From: Thiocystis minor
Lineage (GTDB): Bacteria; Pseudomonadota; Gammaproteobacteria; Chromatiales; Chromatiaceae
DNA length: 64,000 nt
Direction: 5' to 3'
Assembly: GCF_016653465.1 (NCBI RefSeq)
Contig: NZ_NHSQ01000147.1
Location: forward strand, 1-64,000
Shown in pieces: positions 37,032 through 46,241 of this stretch (positions are counted from its first letter, which is position 1; each line of letters begins with the position of its first letter). The notes beneath the pieces were generated by a model that made no database searches, was not told the origin of the DNA, and saw only the letters and a list, made by a program, of their open reading frames with translations. The position numbers and the translations under genes are program-made.

Positions 37032-39790
37032 CCGCCGTCGATCCGCCGGAGCGGGACGCGCCGGCGCCGGTAGCCAGCCTGACCGACGTGAGTCTGCGCT
37101 ACGGCAAGGTGGTGGCGCTGGACGCCATCACCCTCGACCTCCCGGCCGGGCGCATGGTCGGACTGCTCGGCCCGGACGGCGTGGGTAAATCCAGCCTGCT
37201 GGCGCTGCTGTCCGGCGCCCGCGTCATTCAAGAGGGCCAGGTACGAGCCTTGGGCGGAGACATGGCCGGCGCCCGCCATCGCGGGCGCGTCTGCCCCCGC
37301 ATCTCCTACATGCCCCAGGGCCTGGGCAAGAACCTCTATCCGACCCTGTCGATTGAGGAGAACCTCCAGTTCTTCGGCCGGCTATTCGGCCACCCGGCCG
37401 CCGAGCGCCGCCGCCGCATCGATGCGCTGACCGCGAGCACCGGCCTGACGTCCTTCCTGTCGCGTCCGGCCGGCAAGCTCTCCGGCGGCATGAAACAGAA
37501 GCTCGGGCTCTGCTGCGCCCTGATCCACGACCCGGACCTCTTGATCCTGGACGAGCCGACCACCGGCGTCGATCCGCTCGCCCGCTCGCAGTTCTGGGAC
37601 TTGATCAGAGGGATAAGGGCCGAGCAAACCGGCATGAGCGTGATCGTCGCCACCGCCTACATGGACGAGGCCCAGGGCTTCGACTGGCTGGTGGCCATGG
37701 ACGCCGGCCGTGTCCTGGCCACCGGCACACCGGCCGAGCTGCTGGAGCGCACCGGCAGCGCGTCGCTGGACGCGGCCTTCATCGCCCTGCTGCCGGAGGA
37801 CCGTCGGCGCGGTCATCGGGCGGTGACCATCCCGCCGCTCGCCGCCGGAGTCGATGCCGAGATCGCCATCGAGGCGGAAGACCTCACCATGCGTTTCGGC
37901 GATTTCGTCGCCGTCGATCATGTGAATCTCTCCATCCGTCGCGGCGAGATCTTCGGCTTCATCGGCTCCAACGGCTGCGGCAAGTCCACCACCATGAAGA
38001 TGCTGACCGGACTGCTGCCGGCCAGCGCGGGCCGTGCGGCGCTGTTTGGGCAGGCGGTCGATCCCAAGGACATCGCCACGCGCCGGCGCGTGGGCTATAT
38101 GTCGCAGGCGTTCTCGCTCTACTCGGAGCTGTCGGTGCGCCAGAACCTGGTGCTGCACGCGCGCCTGTTCCAGGTGCCGGAGACCGACATCCCGACGCGG
38201 GTGGAAGAGATGGTCCAGCGCTTCGGTCTGGCCGAGGCGGTCGACGCCATGCCCGGCACGCTGCCGCTGGGTATCCGCCAGCGTCTCTCGCTGGCCGTGG
38301 CCATGGTGCATCGACCCGAGCTGCTGATCCTGGACGAGCCCACCTCGGGCGTGGACCCCATCGCGCGCGACAGCCTCTGGCAACTGATGATCGACCTGGC
38401 GCGCAACGACCGGGTCACCATCTTCATCTCCACCCATTTCATGAACGAGGCCGGGCGCTGCGACCGCATCTCGCTGATGCATGCCGGGCGCGTGCTGGTC
38501 ACCGATGCCCCGGCCGAGCTGGTGCGTCAACGCGGCGCGGCGACGCTGGAGGCGGCCTTCATCGGCTATCTGGAGGACGCCGGCGCGCGGGGCGAGACCT
38601 CGGCCGCACCGGCGACAGCGGCCCCATCGGTTGCAGCGACCGCGCCGCGCGCCCACCGCCTTCCCTTCAGCCTGGGCCGCGCCTGGAGCTACGGCCTGCG
38701 CGAGACACTGGAGCTGCGACGCGACCCGATGCGCGCCACCATGGCGCTGCTCGGAACGGCGCTGCTGATGTTCGTCTTCGGCTATGGCATCAGCCTGGAC
38801 GTGGAGGATCTGAGCTATGCCGTGCTCGATCGCGACCAGACCGGCTTGAGCCAGAATTACGCGCTGAACCTGTCCGGCTCGCGCTACTTCGTCGAGCGCC
38901 CGCCGATCCAGGACGACCGCGATCTCGACCGGCGCATGCGCGCCGGCCAGCTCGCGCTGGCCATCGAGATCCCGCACGGCTTCGCGCGTGACATCGCGCG
39001 CGGTCACAGCGTCCAGATCGGCGCCTGGGTAGACGGTGCCATGCCAGTGCGCGCCGAGACGGTGCGCGGCTATGTGCAGGGGATGCACCAGGGCTGGCTG
39101 CTGGAGCAGGCGAAACACCAGCTCGGCCAGGACGCCGCGACCGGACCCGCCACCATCGCGACCCGCTTTCGCTACAACCCGGACGTGCGCAGCCTGCCGG
39201 CGATGGTGCCGGCGGTCATCCCCATGCTGCTGCTGATGATCCCGGCGATGCTGACCGCGCTCGCGGTGGTGCGCGAGAAGGAGCTGGGCTCCATCATCAA
39301 TCTCTATGTAACCCCGGTCACCCGCAGCGAATTCCTGCTCGGCAAACAGCTCCCCTACATCCTGCTGGCGATGCTCAACTTCGCCCTGCTGACGCTGCTG
39401 GCGGTCACCGTCTTCGGGGTGCAGGTGAAGGGCAGCCTGCTGGCGCTGACGACGGGGGCGCTGCTCTTCGTCACCTTCTCGACCGGTTTCGGGCTCTTCG
39501 CCTCGACCTTCACGCGCAGCCAGATCGCGGCCATGTTCGTGACCATCATCGGCACCATCATCCCGGCCGTTCAGTTCGCTGGCATGCTCAACCCGGTGTC
39601 CTCGCTCGAAGGCGTGGGGTATCTCATCGGCCAGGTCTATCCAGCCGCGCACTTTCTGACCATCACCCGTGGCGTCTTCAACAAGGCGCTGGGCTTCGCC
39701 AGCCTCGAAGCCTCCTTCTGGTCGCTCGCGCTGGCGGTGCCGGTGATCCTGACCCTGTCGATCCTGCTGTTGAAGAAGCAGGAGCGCTGA
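37028..39790 (+). CDS. rbbA: ABC exporter with two ATPase domains and a permease (RbbA-like)
   Basis: The 920-residue product has the RbbA layout: ABC domain 1 (about residues 15-250, Walker [10 protein letters not shown], signature KLSGGMKQK, Walker B LLILDEP), ABC domain 2 (about 280-505, Walker [10 protein letters not shown]) and an ABC-2 permease (about 545-920). In domain 2 the usual LSGG signature reads [12 protein letters not shown], a degenerate form also seen in such fusions. E. coli RbbA was described as ribosome-associated, but the gene context says exporter subunit. The start is TTG at 37028 within a 4-base overlap. Confidence 0.9.
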   Translation: MTAVDPPERDAPAPVASLTDVSLRYGKVVALDAITLDLPAGRMVGLLGPDGVGKSSLLALLSGARVIQEGQVRALGGDMAGARHRGRVCPRISYMPQGLGKNLYPTLSIEENLQFFGRLFGHPAAERRRRIDALTASTGLTSFLSRPAGKLSGGMKQKLGLCCALIHDPDLLILDEPTTGVDPLARSQFWDLIRGIRAEQTGMSVIVATAYMDEAQGFDWLVAMDAGRVLATGTPAELLERTGSASLDAAFIALLPEDRRRGHRAVTIPPLAAGVDAEIAIEAEDLTMRFGDFVAVDHVNLSIRRGEIFGFIGSNGCGKSTTMKMLTGLLPASAGRAALFGQAVDPKDIATRRRVGYMSQAFSLYSELSVRQNLVLHARLFQVPETDIPTRVEEMVQRFGLAEAVDAMPGTLPLGIRQRLSLAVAMVHRPELLILDEPTSGVDPIARDSLWQLMIDLARNDRVTIFISTHFMNEAGRCDRISLMHAGRVLVTDAPAELVRQRGAATLEAAFIGYLEDAGARGETSAAPATAAPSVAATAPRAHRLPFSLGRAWSYGLRETLELRRDPMRATMALLGTALLMFVFGYGISLDVEDLSYAVLDRDQTGLSQNYALNLSGSRYFVERPPIQDDRDLDRRMRAGQLALAIEIPHGFARDIARGHSVQIGAWVDGAMPVRAETVRGYVQGMHQGWLLEQAKHQLGQDAATGPATIATRFRYNPDVRSLPAMVPAVIPMLLLMIPAMLTALAVVREKELGSIINLYVTPVTRSEFLLGKQLPYILLAMLNFALLTLLAVTVFGVQVKGSLLALTTGALLFVTFSTGFGLFASTFTRSQIAAMFVTIIGTIIPAVQFAGMLNPVSSLEGVGYLIGQVYPAAHFLTITRGVFNKALGFASLEASFWSLALAVPVILTLSILLLKKQER

Positions 39791-39792
39791 AG

Positions 39793-40917
39793 ATGGCGCA
39801 TCTCGCCAACATCTACCGCCTGGGCATCAAGGAGCTTTGGAGCCTGGCGCGCGATCCCATGATGCTCGTCCTCATCGCCTACACTTTCACCGTGTCCATC
39901 TATGTGGCGGCCACGGCGATGCCGGAGACCCTGCACAAGGCGCCGATCGCCATCGTCGACGAGGACGCCTCGCCGCTGTCGGCGCGCATCGCCGCCGCCT
40001 TCTATCCGCCGCGCTTCGATCCGCCGGCGATGATCGCCCTCTCGTCGATCGATGCCGGCCTGGATGCCGGGACCTATACCTTCGTGCTGGACATCCCGCC
40101 GGACTTCCAGCGCGACGTGCTGGCCGGACGCTCGCCCGCCATCCAGCTCAATGTCGACGCCACGCGCATGAGCCAGGCGTTCACCGGCAGCAGCTTTGTC
40201 CAGCAGATGGTGCTGGGCGAGGTCACGGCGTTCATGCAGGGCTACCGCGGCAGCGCCCCCTTGCCGGTGGAACTGGCCCTGCGCACCCGTTTCAATCCCA
40301 ACCTGGAGCAGTCCTGGTTCGGCGCCCTGATGGAGATCATCAACAACGTCACGATGCTGTCGATTATCCTGACCGGGGCGGCGCTGATCCGCGAGCGCGA
40401 GCACGGCACCATCGAGCACCTGCTGGCGATGCCGGTCACGCCCGCCGAGATCATGCTGGCCAAGGTCTGGTCGATGGGGCTGGTGGTGCTGCTGGCCGCC
40501 GGCGTGGCGCTGGTGTTCGTCGTGCAGGGTGTGCTGCGCATCCCGATCGAAGGCTCGCTGGCGCTCTTCCTGGTCGCCGCCGCGCTGCATCTCTTCGCCA
40601 CCACCTCGCTCGGCATCTTCATGGCCACGCTGGCGCGCTCGATGCCGCAGTTCGGAATGCTCGCGGTGCTCATCCTGCTGCCGCTGCAACTGCTCTCGGG
40701 CAACTCCACCCCGCGCGAGAGCATGCCGGCACTGGTACAGGACGTGATGCTGGCCGCGCCCACCACGCACTTCGTCACGGCCGCCCAGGCAATCCTGTAT
40801 CGTGGCGCGGGTATTGCGGTGGTCTGGCCGCCGTTCCTTGCGCTCGCCGTGATCGGCGCGGTGTTTTTCGCCATCGCGCTCACGCGCTTTCGCCGGACCA
40901 TTAGCGCGATGGCCTGA
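39793..40917 (+). CDS. ABC-2 type permease (YhhJ-like)
   Basis: The 374-residue product has one N-terminal transmembrane helix, a large periplasmic domain (about residues 45-175) and five C-terminal helices, the layout of ABC-2 permeases. It starts 2 bases after the rbbA stop and completes an adaptor/ATPase-permease/permease set like yhiI-rbbA-yhhJ. The exported substrate is unknown. Confidence 0.88.
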   Translation: MAHLANIYRLGIKELWSLARDPMMLVLIAYTFTVSIYVAATAMPETLHKAPIAIVDEDASPLSARIAAAFYPPRFDPPAMIALSSIDAGLDAGTYTFVLDIPPDFQRDVLAGRSPAIQLNVDATRMSQAFTGSSFVQQMVLGEVTAFMQGYRGSAPLPVELALRTRFNPNLEQSWFGALMEIINNVTMLSIILTGAALIREREHGTIEHLLAMPVTPAEIMLAKVWSMGLVVLLAAGVALVFVVQGVLRIPIEGSLALFLVAAALHLFATTSLGIFMATLARSMPQFGMLAVLILLPLQLLSGNSTPRESMPALVQDVMLAAPTTHFVTAAQAILYRGAGIAVVWPPFLALAVIGAVFFAIALTRFRRTISAMA

Positions 40918-40939
40918 GTCCACTTCGTGACACGCAACC

Positions 40940-42730
40940 ATGACTGATGCGATCCCTATGAACACCGAAGCGAAACCGACGCAACGGACCAACCGCGAAC
41001 CGCTCACCGGGCTGCCCGGTCGGGCGCTGATCCGCGATCGGCTCGCCAACGCCTTGCAGCGTTCGCGGCGCAATGGCTTGAGCCTGGTGGTGCTATTCGT
41101 CGATCTCGACGGCTTCAATCGGATGCACGACAGTCAGGATCAAAGCACTGGTGACCGTCTGCTCAAGACCGTCGCCGAACGGCTGACCGAACAGATCCGG
41201 CCGGGGGACACCGTGGCGCATCTCGCCAGAGACGAGTTCCTCATCCTTTGCGAGCAGATCGAACAACCGGCCACGCTGTCCGCCCTGGCCGATCGGCTCA
41301 ACGAGGCGCTGCGTCAGCCATTCGAGTGCGACGGGCGGCGACTGCTCGTGACGGCCAGCATCGGGCTCGCCGTCGGTCACGGCAATTCCCATTCCGCCGA
41401 CGAGCTATTGAGCCATGCCGAGACGGTGATGTCGTCGGTGAAGGACGAGGGCGGCGACGGCTGGGAGTTTTTCAGTCCCGGTCAGCACGACCAGGACCAG
41501 CGGCGGCTCGCCATCGTCAATGGTCTGCGCACCGCGATCGAGCGCAACGAGCTGTCGACCCGTTTTCAGCCCATCGTCGTCGCCGAGAGCGGTCGCATCG
41601 TCGGCGCGGAACTGCTGCTGCGCTGGCACCCGCCCGAAGGCGAGATATCGCCCGCGGTCTTCATTCCGATTGCCGAGATGACCGGCGCCATCGTGCCCAT
41701 CGGCGCCTGGGTCTTCCGTCAGGCGTGTCTGGCCGAGGCGGATTGGCGGCGACGCTGGGGCAGCGAGGCGCCCTATGTGTCGGTGAATGTCTCGCCGCGA
41801 CAGTTGGGCAAGGACTCGCTGGTCGAGGAGTTTGCCGCCATCCTGCGCGAGACGGGGGCGGACCCGGCGCGCCTGCTGCTGGAAATCACCGAGACCGCGC
41901 TGATGGCGGATGTCGAGCTGAATCTGCGGATCCTGCGCCGCTTAACCGAAATCGGTTTGCGGGTGGCGGTGGACGATTTCGGCACCGGCTATTCCTCGCT
42001 GGCGCAATTGACGCGCCTGCCGGTCTCGGTCCTGAAGATCGATCGGGCCTTCGTCGATGGCCTCGACAAGCGTCCGGAGAACCGCGCGGTCATCCGCGCC
42101 GTGATCGGGCTCGGTCGCGCCCTCGGGCTAAAGCTGGTCGCGGAAGGGGTCGAGACCGACGCCCAGCGGCGCGAACTCCGTGCCTATGGCTGCGAGTTTG
42201 CCCAAGGCTATTATTTTCACCGTCCGCTCGGGGAGCCGGCGTTCATCGACACCCTGGAGCGCGAGCGTCAGGGCGGCGCGCCGGACGCGGCGGCGCCACT
42301 CTATTTTCTGATCTATGTCAGCCAGGCGACGCCGCCGATGACCGGGGCGACGTTCGACGCCCTGCGGCAACAATCCAATTCCTATAATCGCTCGACTGGC
42401 CTGACTGGCTGCCTGCTCTATCAGGATGGCCTTTTCATGCAGATGCTCGAAGGCCAGCGGGAGGTCGTGTCCGCCCTGATGGACAAGGTCATGACCGACC
42501 CGCGTCACCGCGACGTGCGCATCGTCATGGAGGGTCCGGCGCGACGGCGCGTCTTCCTGGACTGGGGCATGGCGGTGCGCGACCTGACACCCGGCCCGAA
42601 CGAACCGGATTTCACGCCCTGGCCCGGTCGCCGCTTGAGTTTCCGCGATCTGGCCGAGGATGCGCGGACCTGCTACGTCTATCTCACCGCCTTCGCGGGC
42701 TGCGGCATGTCGGAGGGAATCAGGGCCTGA
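40940..42730 (+). CDS. GGDEF-EAL protein with a C-terminal BLUF light-sensor domain
   Basis: The 596-residue protein contains three domains. The GGDEF domain (about residues 15-170) has HLARDEFLIL in place of GG(D/E)EF, so it is unlikely to make cyclic di-GMP. The EAL domain (about 178-430) has ELLLRW where EAL.RW is usual but keeps VNVSPRQL, LEITETALM, DDFGTGYSS, VLKIDRAF and AEGVET, so it may be an active phosphodiesterase. A BLUF domain (about 450-545) follows, with the flavin-contacting Tyr in LIYVSQA, Asn in SNSYNRSTGLTG and Gln in FMQMLEGQ. Blue light may therefore tune cyclic di-GMP breakdown. BLUF at the C-terminus differs from BlrP1, where it is N-terminal. Confidence 0.9.
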   Translation: MTDAIPMNTEAKPTQRTNREPLTGLPGRALIRDRLANALQRSRRNGLSLVVLFVDLDGFNRMHDSQDQSTGDRLLKTVAERLTEQIRPGDTVAHLARDEFLILCEQIEQPATLSALADRLNEALRQPFECDGRRLLVTASIGLAVGHGNSHSADELLSHAETVMSSVKDEGGDGWEFFSPGQHDQDQRRLAIVNGLRTAIERNELSTRFQPIVVAESGRIVGAELLLRWHPPEGEISPAVFIPIAEMTGAIVPIGAWVFRQACLAEADWRRRWGSEAPYVSVNVSPRQLGKDSLVEEFAAILRETGADPARLLLEITETALMADVELNLRILRRLTEIGLRVAVDDFGTGYSSLAQLTRLPVSVLKIDRAFVDGLDKRPENRAVIRAVIGLGRALGLKLVAEGVETDAQRRELRAYGCEFAQGYYFHRPLGEPAFIDTLERERQGGAPDAAAPLYFLIYVSQATPPMTGATFDALRQQSNSYNRSTGLTGCLLYQDGLFMQMLEGQREVVSALMDKVMTDPRHRDVRIVMEGPARRRVFLDWGMAVRDLTPGPNEPDFTPWPGRRLSFRDLAEDARTCYVYLTAFAGCGMSEGIRA

Positions 42731-42732
42731 CG

Positions 42733-44643
42733 TCAATCGCCCGCCGCCAGCAGCGCGGCGAGCCTGGCCAATGCCTCGGAGACGATGCGTCCCTGCGCCT
42801 CGATATGGCCGATGATCTGTTGCGGGGCGCGGGTATCCGTCTCCACCACAGCCGTTGGGTTGACGGCCTTCAGATCGAACACGGCGGCATCGATGTCGGC
42901 CGCCGTGGTTTCCAACTCGCGGACGGCTTTGTCCTGTTCCAGAATCCGCGTCGTCAGCGCCGACAGATCGGCATCGCTGGCCTTGTCTTTCTTCAGACGC
43001 TTGAGCTGCTCCTTCAAATCCACCACGGCGGCTTTGATCTGTGCGGCCTCATCGAGCCGGGGCTGCATCTCGGCGCGGGCCTTGGCGCGGCGGGCGGCGA
43101 AATCCACCGTCCAGGAGTAGCGGCTGTCGCCCTCGGGCTTGCCGCGCGCTTGCAGCAGACGGGCATAGCTGGGAAAAGGCTTGCCCGCGTTGGCCTCGTC
43201 GGCCTGCCAGTCGGCGGTGAGGATGGCGGGCAAGTGCGCGTCGGCCAGCACCGCGCCGTCCGCGTCAAAACCAAAGTGCGCCAGCGTCAGCGGGGTTTTC
43301 TTGCCGACTTTCACGGAAGACAGGTCGTAGTACCAGATTTTCCCGGTCTTCCGGCCCTTGGTGAAGAACAGCAGATTGGTTTTCACGCCCGCGCCCGCCG
43401 TGGAGAACACGCCGCCGGGCAGGCTGAGGATGGCCCACAGATCGCACTCGTCCACCAGCTTGCGCTTGGTCTCGACAAAGGCGCTCTCGTTGGTGCGGAA
43501 CAGCAAGCCCTCGTCCAGCACGATGGCGCAGGTGCCCTCGGGCGCCAGCTCGCTCAGGATGTCCTGCACGAACAGCACCTGGGTGGCGCTGGTTTCATAG
43601 GCGAAGTTTTTCTGCGCGTCACGGCCTTCCTTGCCGCCGAAGGGCGGGTTGGTGAGGATCACGTCGAAGGTCTTGGGCGCCTGGTCGAACAGTGCCGCAT
43701 AGGTGGCGCGGCGGGTCAGCGCGTTGCCATGCCAGAGATTGGGCTGGTCGATGCCGTGCAGCACCAGATTGGCCAGCGCGATCGGGAACACCAGGTTCTC
43801 CTTTTCGCGTCCGAAAAAGGTGTCGTGCTTGAGGGTGTCGATGTCGGTGCTGGTCGCGCTTGGCCCCAACTGGCGGGCGATGTGCTCATAGGCAATCGCC
43901 AGAAAACCGCCGGTGCCGCAGCAGGGGTCATACACCGTCTGTCCCAGTTGCGGATTAACCGTGTGCACCATGGCGCGGATCACCTCGCGCGGGGTGAAGA
44001 ACTGGCCGCCATCGGAGTTCTTCTCGCCCATCTTCAACAGCAGGTCTTCATAGACCTGCGACAGGGTGAAGAAATGCCGGTCGTCCACATGGTCGATGTG
44101 GATCTGATGCACCTTGTCCAGGATGTCGCGCAGATTGGCCTCGCTATCGACGCGCACCTTGTCCACCGCCGTCATGGTGCGGCCCATGATGCGCTGCTTG
44201 CGGCTGGCCGCCGGGTTGGGCAGACCGGTGAGGGTGTCGATGTCCAGGCTGTGCAGATGCGGCAGCAGTTCCTGGTTGATGAACTCGAACAGCTTGCCGT
44301 CGCCCGCCGCAAACAGTTCCTGACGCTTCCAGCCGCAAGGCTTGCCCTCGGGTGTTTGCGGGTGCTCGGGCTTGTCGGAATAGGGGGCCGCCCAGTCCTG
44401 CCAGCGGTAAGAGCTGCGCAGCGCGGGCGAGAAATTCGCGCCCACGGCTTCGGCCCTTTCCCGCGCCCTGACTTCCTGGGCGTCGAGAATGCGCAGAAAC
44501 AGAATCCAGGTCAGCTCCGGCACATACTGCAAGGCGCTGGCGCAGTTGGAGCGGCGCATCACATCGCAGATGCTTTTGACGAAGGCCGAGAGGGATTGGG
44601 TCGAGGCGATGGTTTTGGGCGACTTGATCGTGTTGCGTGGCAT
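42733..44643 (-). CDS. hsdM: Type I restriction-modification methyltransferase subunit M
   Basis: The 636-residue protein has the helical HsdM N-terminal domain and the gamma-type adenine methyltransferase core: SAM motif DPCCGTGGFLAIAYEH (about residue 242) and the catalytic NPPFGGKEG (about residue 335). It methylates adenine in the site specified by HsdS. It is the last gene of the minus-strand island and lies 7 bases after vapC, separated from hsdS and hsdR by fic and vapBC. A long coiled coil near residues 515-600 is normal for this type. Confidence 0.93.
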   Translation of the reverse strand: MPRNTIKSPKTIASTQSLSAFVKSICDVMRRSNCASALQYVPELTWILFLRILDAQEVRARERAEAVGANFSPALRSSYRWQDWAAPYSDKPEHPQTPEGKPCGWKRQELFAAGDGKLFEFINQELLPHLHSLDIDTLTGLPNPAASRKQRIMGRTMTAVDKVRVDSEANLRDILDKVHQIHIDHVDDRHFFTLSQVYEDLLLKMGEKNSDGGQFFTPREVIRAMVHTVNPQLGQTVYDPCCGTGGFLAIAYEHIARQLGPSATSTDIDTLKHDTFFGREKENLVFPIALANLVLHGIDQPNLWHGNALTRRATYAALFDQAPKTFDVILTNPPFGGKEGRDAQKNFAYETSATQVLFVQDILSELAPEGTCAIVLDEGLLFRTNESAFVETKRKLVDECDLWAILSLPGGVFSTAGAGVKTNLLFFTKGRKTGKIWYYDLSSVKVGKKTPLTLAHFGFDADGAVLADAHLPAILTADWQADEANAGKPFPSYARLLQARGKPEGDSRYSWTVDFAARRAKARAEMQPRLDEAAQIKAAVVDLKEQLKRLKKDKASDADLSALTTRILEQDKAVRELETTAADIDAAVFDLKAVNPTAVVETDTRAPQQIIGHIEAQGRIVSEALARLAALLAAGD

Positions 44644-44650
44644 GGCAGGA

Positions 44651-45055
44651 TCAATCCTGCATCGACGGGTTTGTCGTCGCCCAGGCGACGTCCAGGCGCG
44701 CGGTCAGTGCGGCCAAGCGCTTGTCCAGCGTCCACAAGCGTGCGCCGGGCGTGAGCTGCGTGGCCGCCAACAAGGCGATGTCGACCATTCCGCAACCTTG
44801 GCCGTAGAGTGCTTCGCGCTCGATAAAGGCCAGCAATTCTGCGGTGTTGGCCTGCCGCGCCGAGCGCAAGCGCGCCAGATCGGCTAACGTGCGCTCGCGT
44901 GGGGCAGGCGGGGTGCCGCAGGCCAGTTCCAGTCGCACAAAGGGATGCGTCAAGACGGCGTCCTGCGCCAGCAGGCGCGTCAGTTGGGCGTTGCCGTGAC
45001 GGAAATGATCGATCCAAACGCTGGTATCAACCAGCACGGCGACGGCGGCGATCAT
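44651..45055 (-). CDS. vapC: VapC-type PIN-domain toxin
   Basis: The 134-residue protein has the PIN pattern with acidic residues in [13 protein letters not shown] (Asp near residue 10), ELACG and MVDIALLAA (Asp) plus [10 protein letters not shown]. These four acidic positions bind metal for ribonuclease activity on tRNA or rRNA. The ATG overlaps the vapB stop by 4 bases, the usual arrangement. It sits between fic and hsdM in the restriction island. Confidence 0.88.
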   Translation of the reverse strand: MIAAVAVLVDTSVWIDHFRHGNAQLTRLLAQDAVLTHPFVRLELACGTPPAPRERTLADLARLRSARQANTAELLAFIEREALYGQGCGMVDIALLAATQLTPGARLWTLDKRLAALTARLDVAWATTNPSMQD

Positions 45056-45258
45056 GCGGTTTCCGGCATGTCGCGGCGGCGCGGAACCTCGGGCATCTCG
45101 GGCATCGTGCCACCCAGCGCGGCCAGCCGTTGCCCGGCTTGTACGCGGATGAAGGTCCGGATGGCCTCGCGGAACAGCTCGGCCTTGTCCATGTCGGGGT
45201 CGGCAAGTTCGAGCGCCTGTTGATACAAGGTGTCATCGATTGTGACGGTGGTACGCAT
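45052..45258 (-). CDS. vapB: VapB-type antitoxin
   Basis: From the ATG at 45258, with AGGAG upstream, the product is 68 residues. [20 protein letters not shown] is the ribbon-helix-helix DNA-binding start of the VapB group, and the C-terminal tail should wrap VapC. The longer open frame to 45315 is not supported by a ribosome binding site. A dyad TGATG-N8-CATCA lies 30 bases upstream. Confidence 0.85.
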   Translation of the reverse strand: MRTTVTIDDTLYQQALELADPDMDKAELFREAIRTFIRVQAGQRLAALGGTMPEMPEVPRRRDMPETA

Positions 45259-45287
45259 GGCAAAGCTCCTGATGTTGGCGTCGATAA

Positions 45288-45305
45288 TGATGACATATTG
45301 CATCA
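45288..45305 (-). promoter_or_regulatory. Possible VapBC operator
   Basis: TGATGACATATTGCATCA is an inverted repeat with 5-base arms and an AT-rich centre, 30 bases upstream of vapB. Its position fits an autoregulatory operator. The assignment is inference. Confidence 0.35.
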
Positions 45306-45451
45306 ATACAGGCATCGAGTCAGCGGCGGATGGATGCAGACTTGCGCGTTCGCCGGCTGCTGATGCGGGCGTGTCGAGTGGGGTGAGTTGCGGTTGTCAT
45401 CGTTTGATTTCTCAGTAACACTACATTTGGGCTTTGGCAAACGGAGGGGTG

Positions 45452-45640
45452 ATGAAAGATTCGTTGTTGGAATGCAATATGTGGTTGCGCGATCCAAAGC
45501 GGCGCGAAGCCGCCATGCGCCTGAGTGCGGCGAGTTCGTCCGCCATCGAAGGTATTTTCAAACCTTTCAGGGAAATGGAAGCAGAAACCGTCAAGCGCCC
45601 CTCCCGTAAACGCGCAAAGTCCGCACAATCACCCGGCTGA
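45452..45640 (+). CDS. Small protein with a Fic-inhibitor-like SxxxEG motif
   Basis: The 62-residue frame starts at an ATG preceded by a strong GGAGGGG. It reads LRDPKRREAAMRLSAASSSA followed by IEGIFKPF. SSAIEG fits the [S/T]xxxE[G/N] motif by which antitoxins or N-terminal helices inhibit Fic enzymes, and a Fic gene lies convergently, overlapping its 3' end by 50 bases. The family is otherwise unknown to me. It is plausible as an antitoxin, but the opposite orientation is unusual. Confidence 0.5.
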   Translation: MKDSLLECNMWLRDPKRREAAMRLSAASSSAIEGIFKPFREMEAETVKRPSRKRAKSAQSPG

Positions 45641-46241
45641 AACAGCGTTCCAACGGCGCGTAGTCTCGCTCGATCGCGGTCTGGATCGCGGCGAAATACG
45701 TTTGTCGGCCACGTCCTGACCAGACGGAAAAGTCCAATGGCGGCAACCCAGCTTGCAGCGCCATCAGCCAAGCCAGCAACCGCGCACAGCGTCCATTGCC
45801 TTCGCGAAAGGGGTGAATCAATACCAATTCAGCATGGATACGCGCCAGAGCCGCGATCAGCCGTGCGTCGTCCACTCCTCGGCATGGCGTATAGGCTGTC
45901 AGCTCCTCGGCTTCCAACACCTGCATCAAGCGTGGCACCTGCGCAGCCGCCGCAAACACGAAACCGCCCTTGCTGACATTCACCTGTCGATACTGACCGG
46001 CCCATAGATAGATACCACCGAGCCAGCGCCCATGCAGTTCGCGGATATCAGCGGATGTGAAGCGATGGGATGGCCCGAAATAACTTACGGCCCACTTCTG
46101 CACCGCGATCAGCGCCTCGGATTCCACCTGTTGCATCTCGCGCACACGGACGATGCCGAGCCGATTGCGCAGCACCCGCTTTCGCGATCCAGGCTCGAAT
46201 TCCGCTTCGATGCCATGGGCGCTATAACGGCTTTCGGTCAT
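45591..46241 (-). CDS. Fic-domain protein (AMP-transferase family)
   Basis: The 216-residue protein has the complete Fic motif HPFREGNGRCARLLAW (about residues 141-156), including the catalytic His, the acidic residue and the phosphate-binding GNGR. It therefore can probably transfer AMP from ATP to a target. No inhibitory [S/T]xxxE[G/N] helix is obvious in its own N-terminus. The ATG overlaps the hsdS stop by 4 bases, so it is translated with the restriction system. The 3' end overlaps a small convergent gene. Confidence 0.9.
   Translation of the reverse strand: MTESRYSAHGIEAEFEPGSRKRVLRNRLGIVRVREMQQVESEALIAVQKWAVSYFGPSHRFTSADIRELHGRWLGGIYLWAGQYRQVNVSKGGFVFAAAAQVPRLMQVLEAEELTAYTPCRGVDDARLIAALARIHAELVLIHPFREGNGRCARLLAWLMALQAGLPPLDFSVWSGRGRQTYFAAIQTAIERDYAPLERCFSRVIVRTLRVYGRGA

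Noticed and set aside
37382-39652. A 756-codon minus-strand frame opposite rbbA
   Set aside because: Rich in His, Arg, Gln and Asp as typical for the shadow of a GC-rich gene; the plus strand has intact ABC motifs.
42805-44754. A 649-codon plus-strand frame opposite hsdM
   Set aside because: It mirrors HsdM codons and has no ribosome binding site or known motif.
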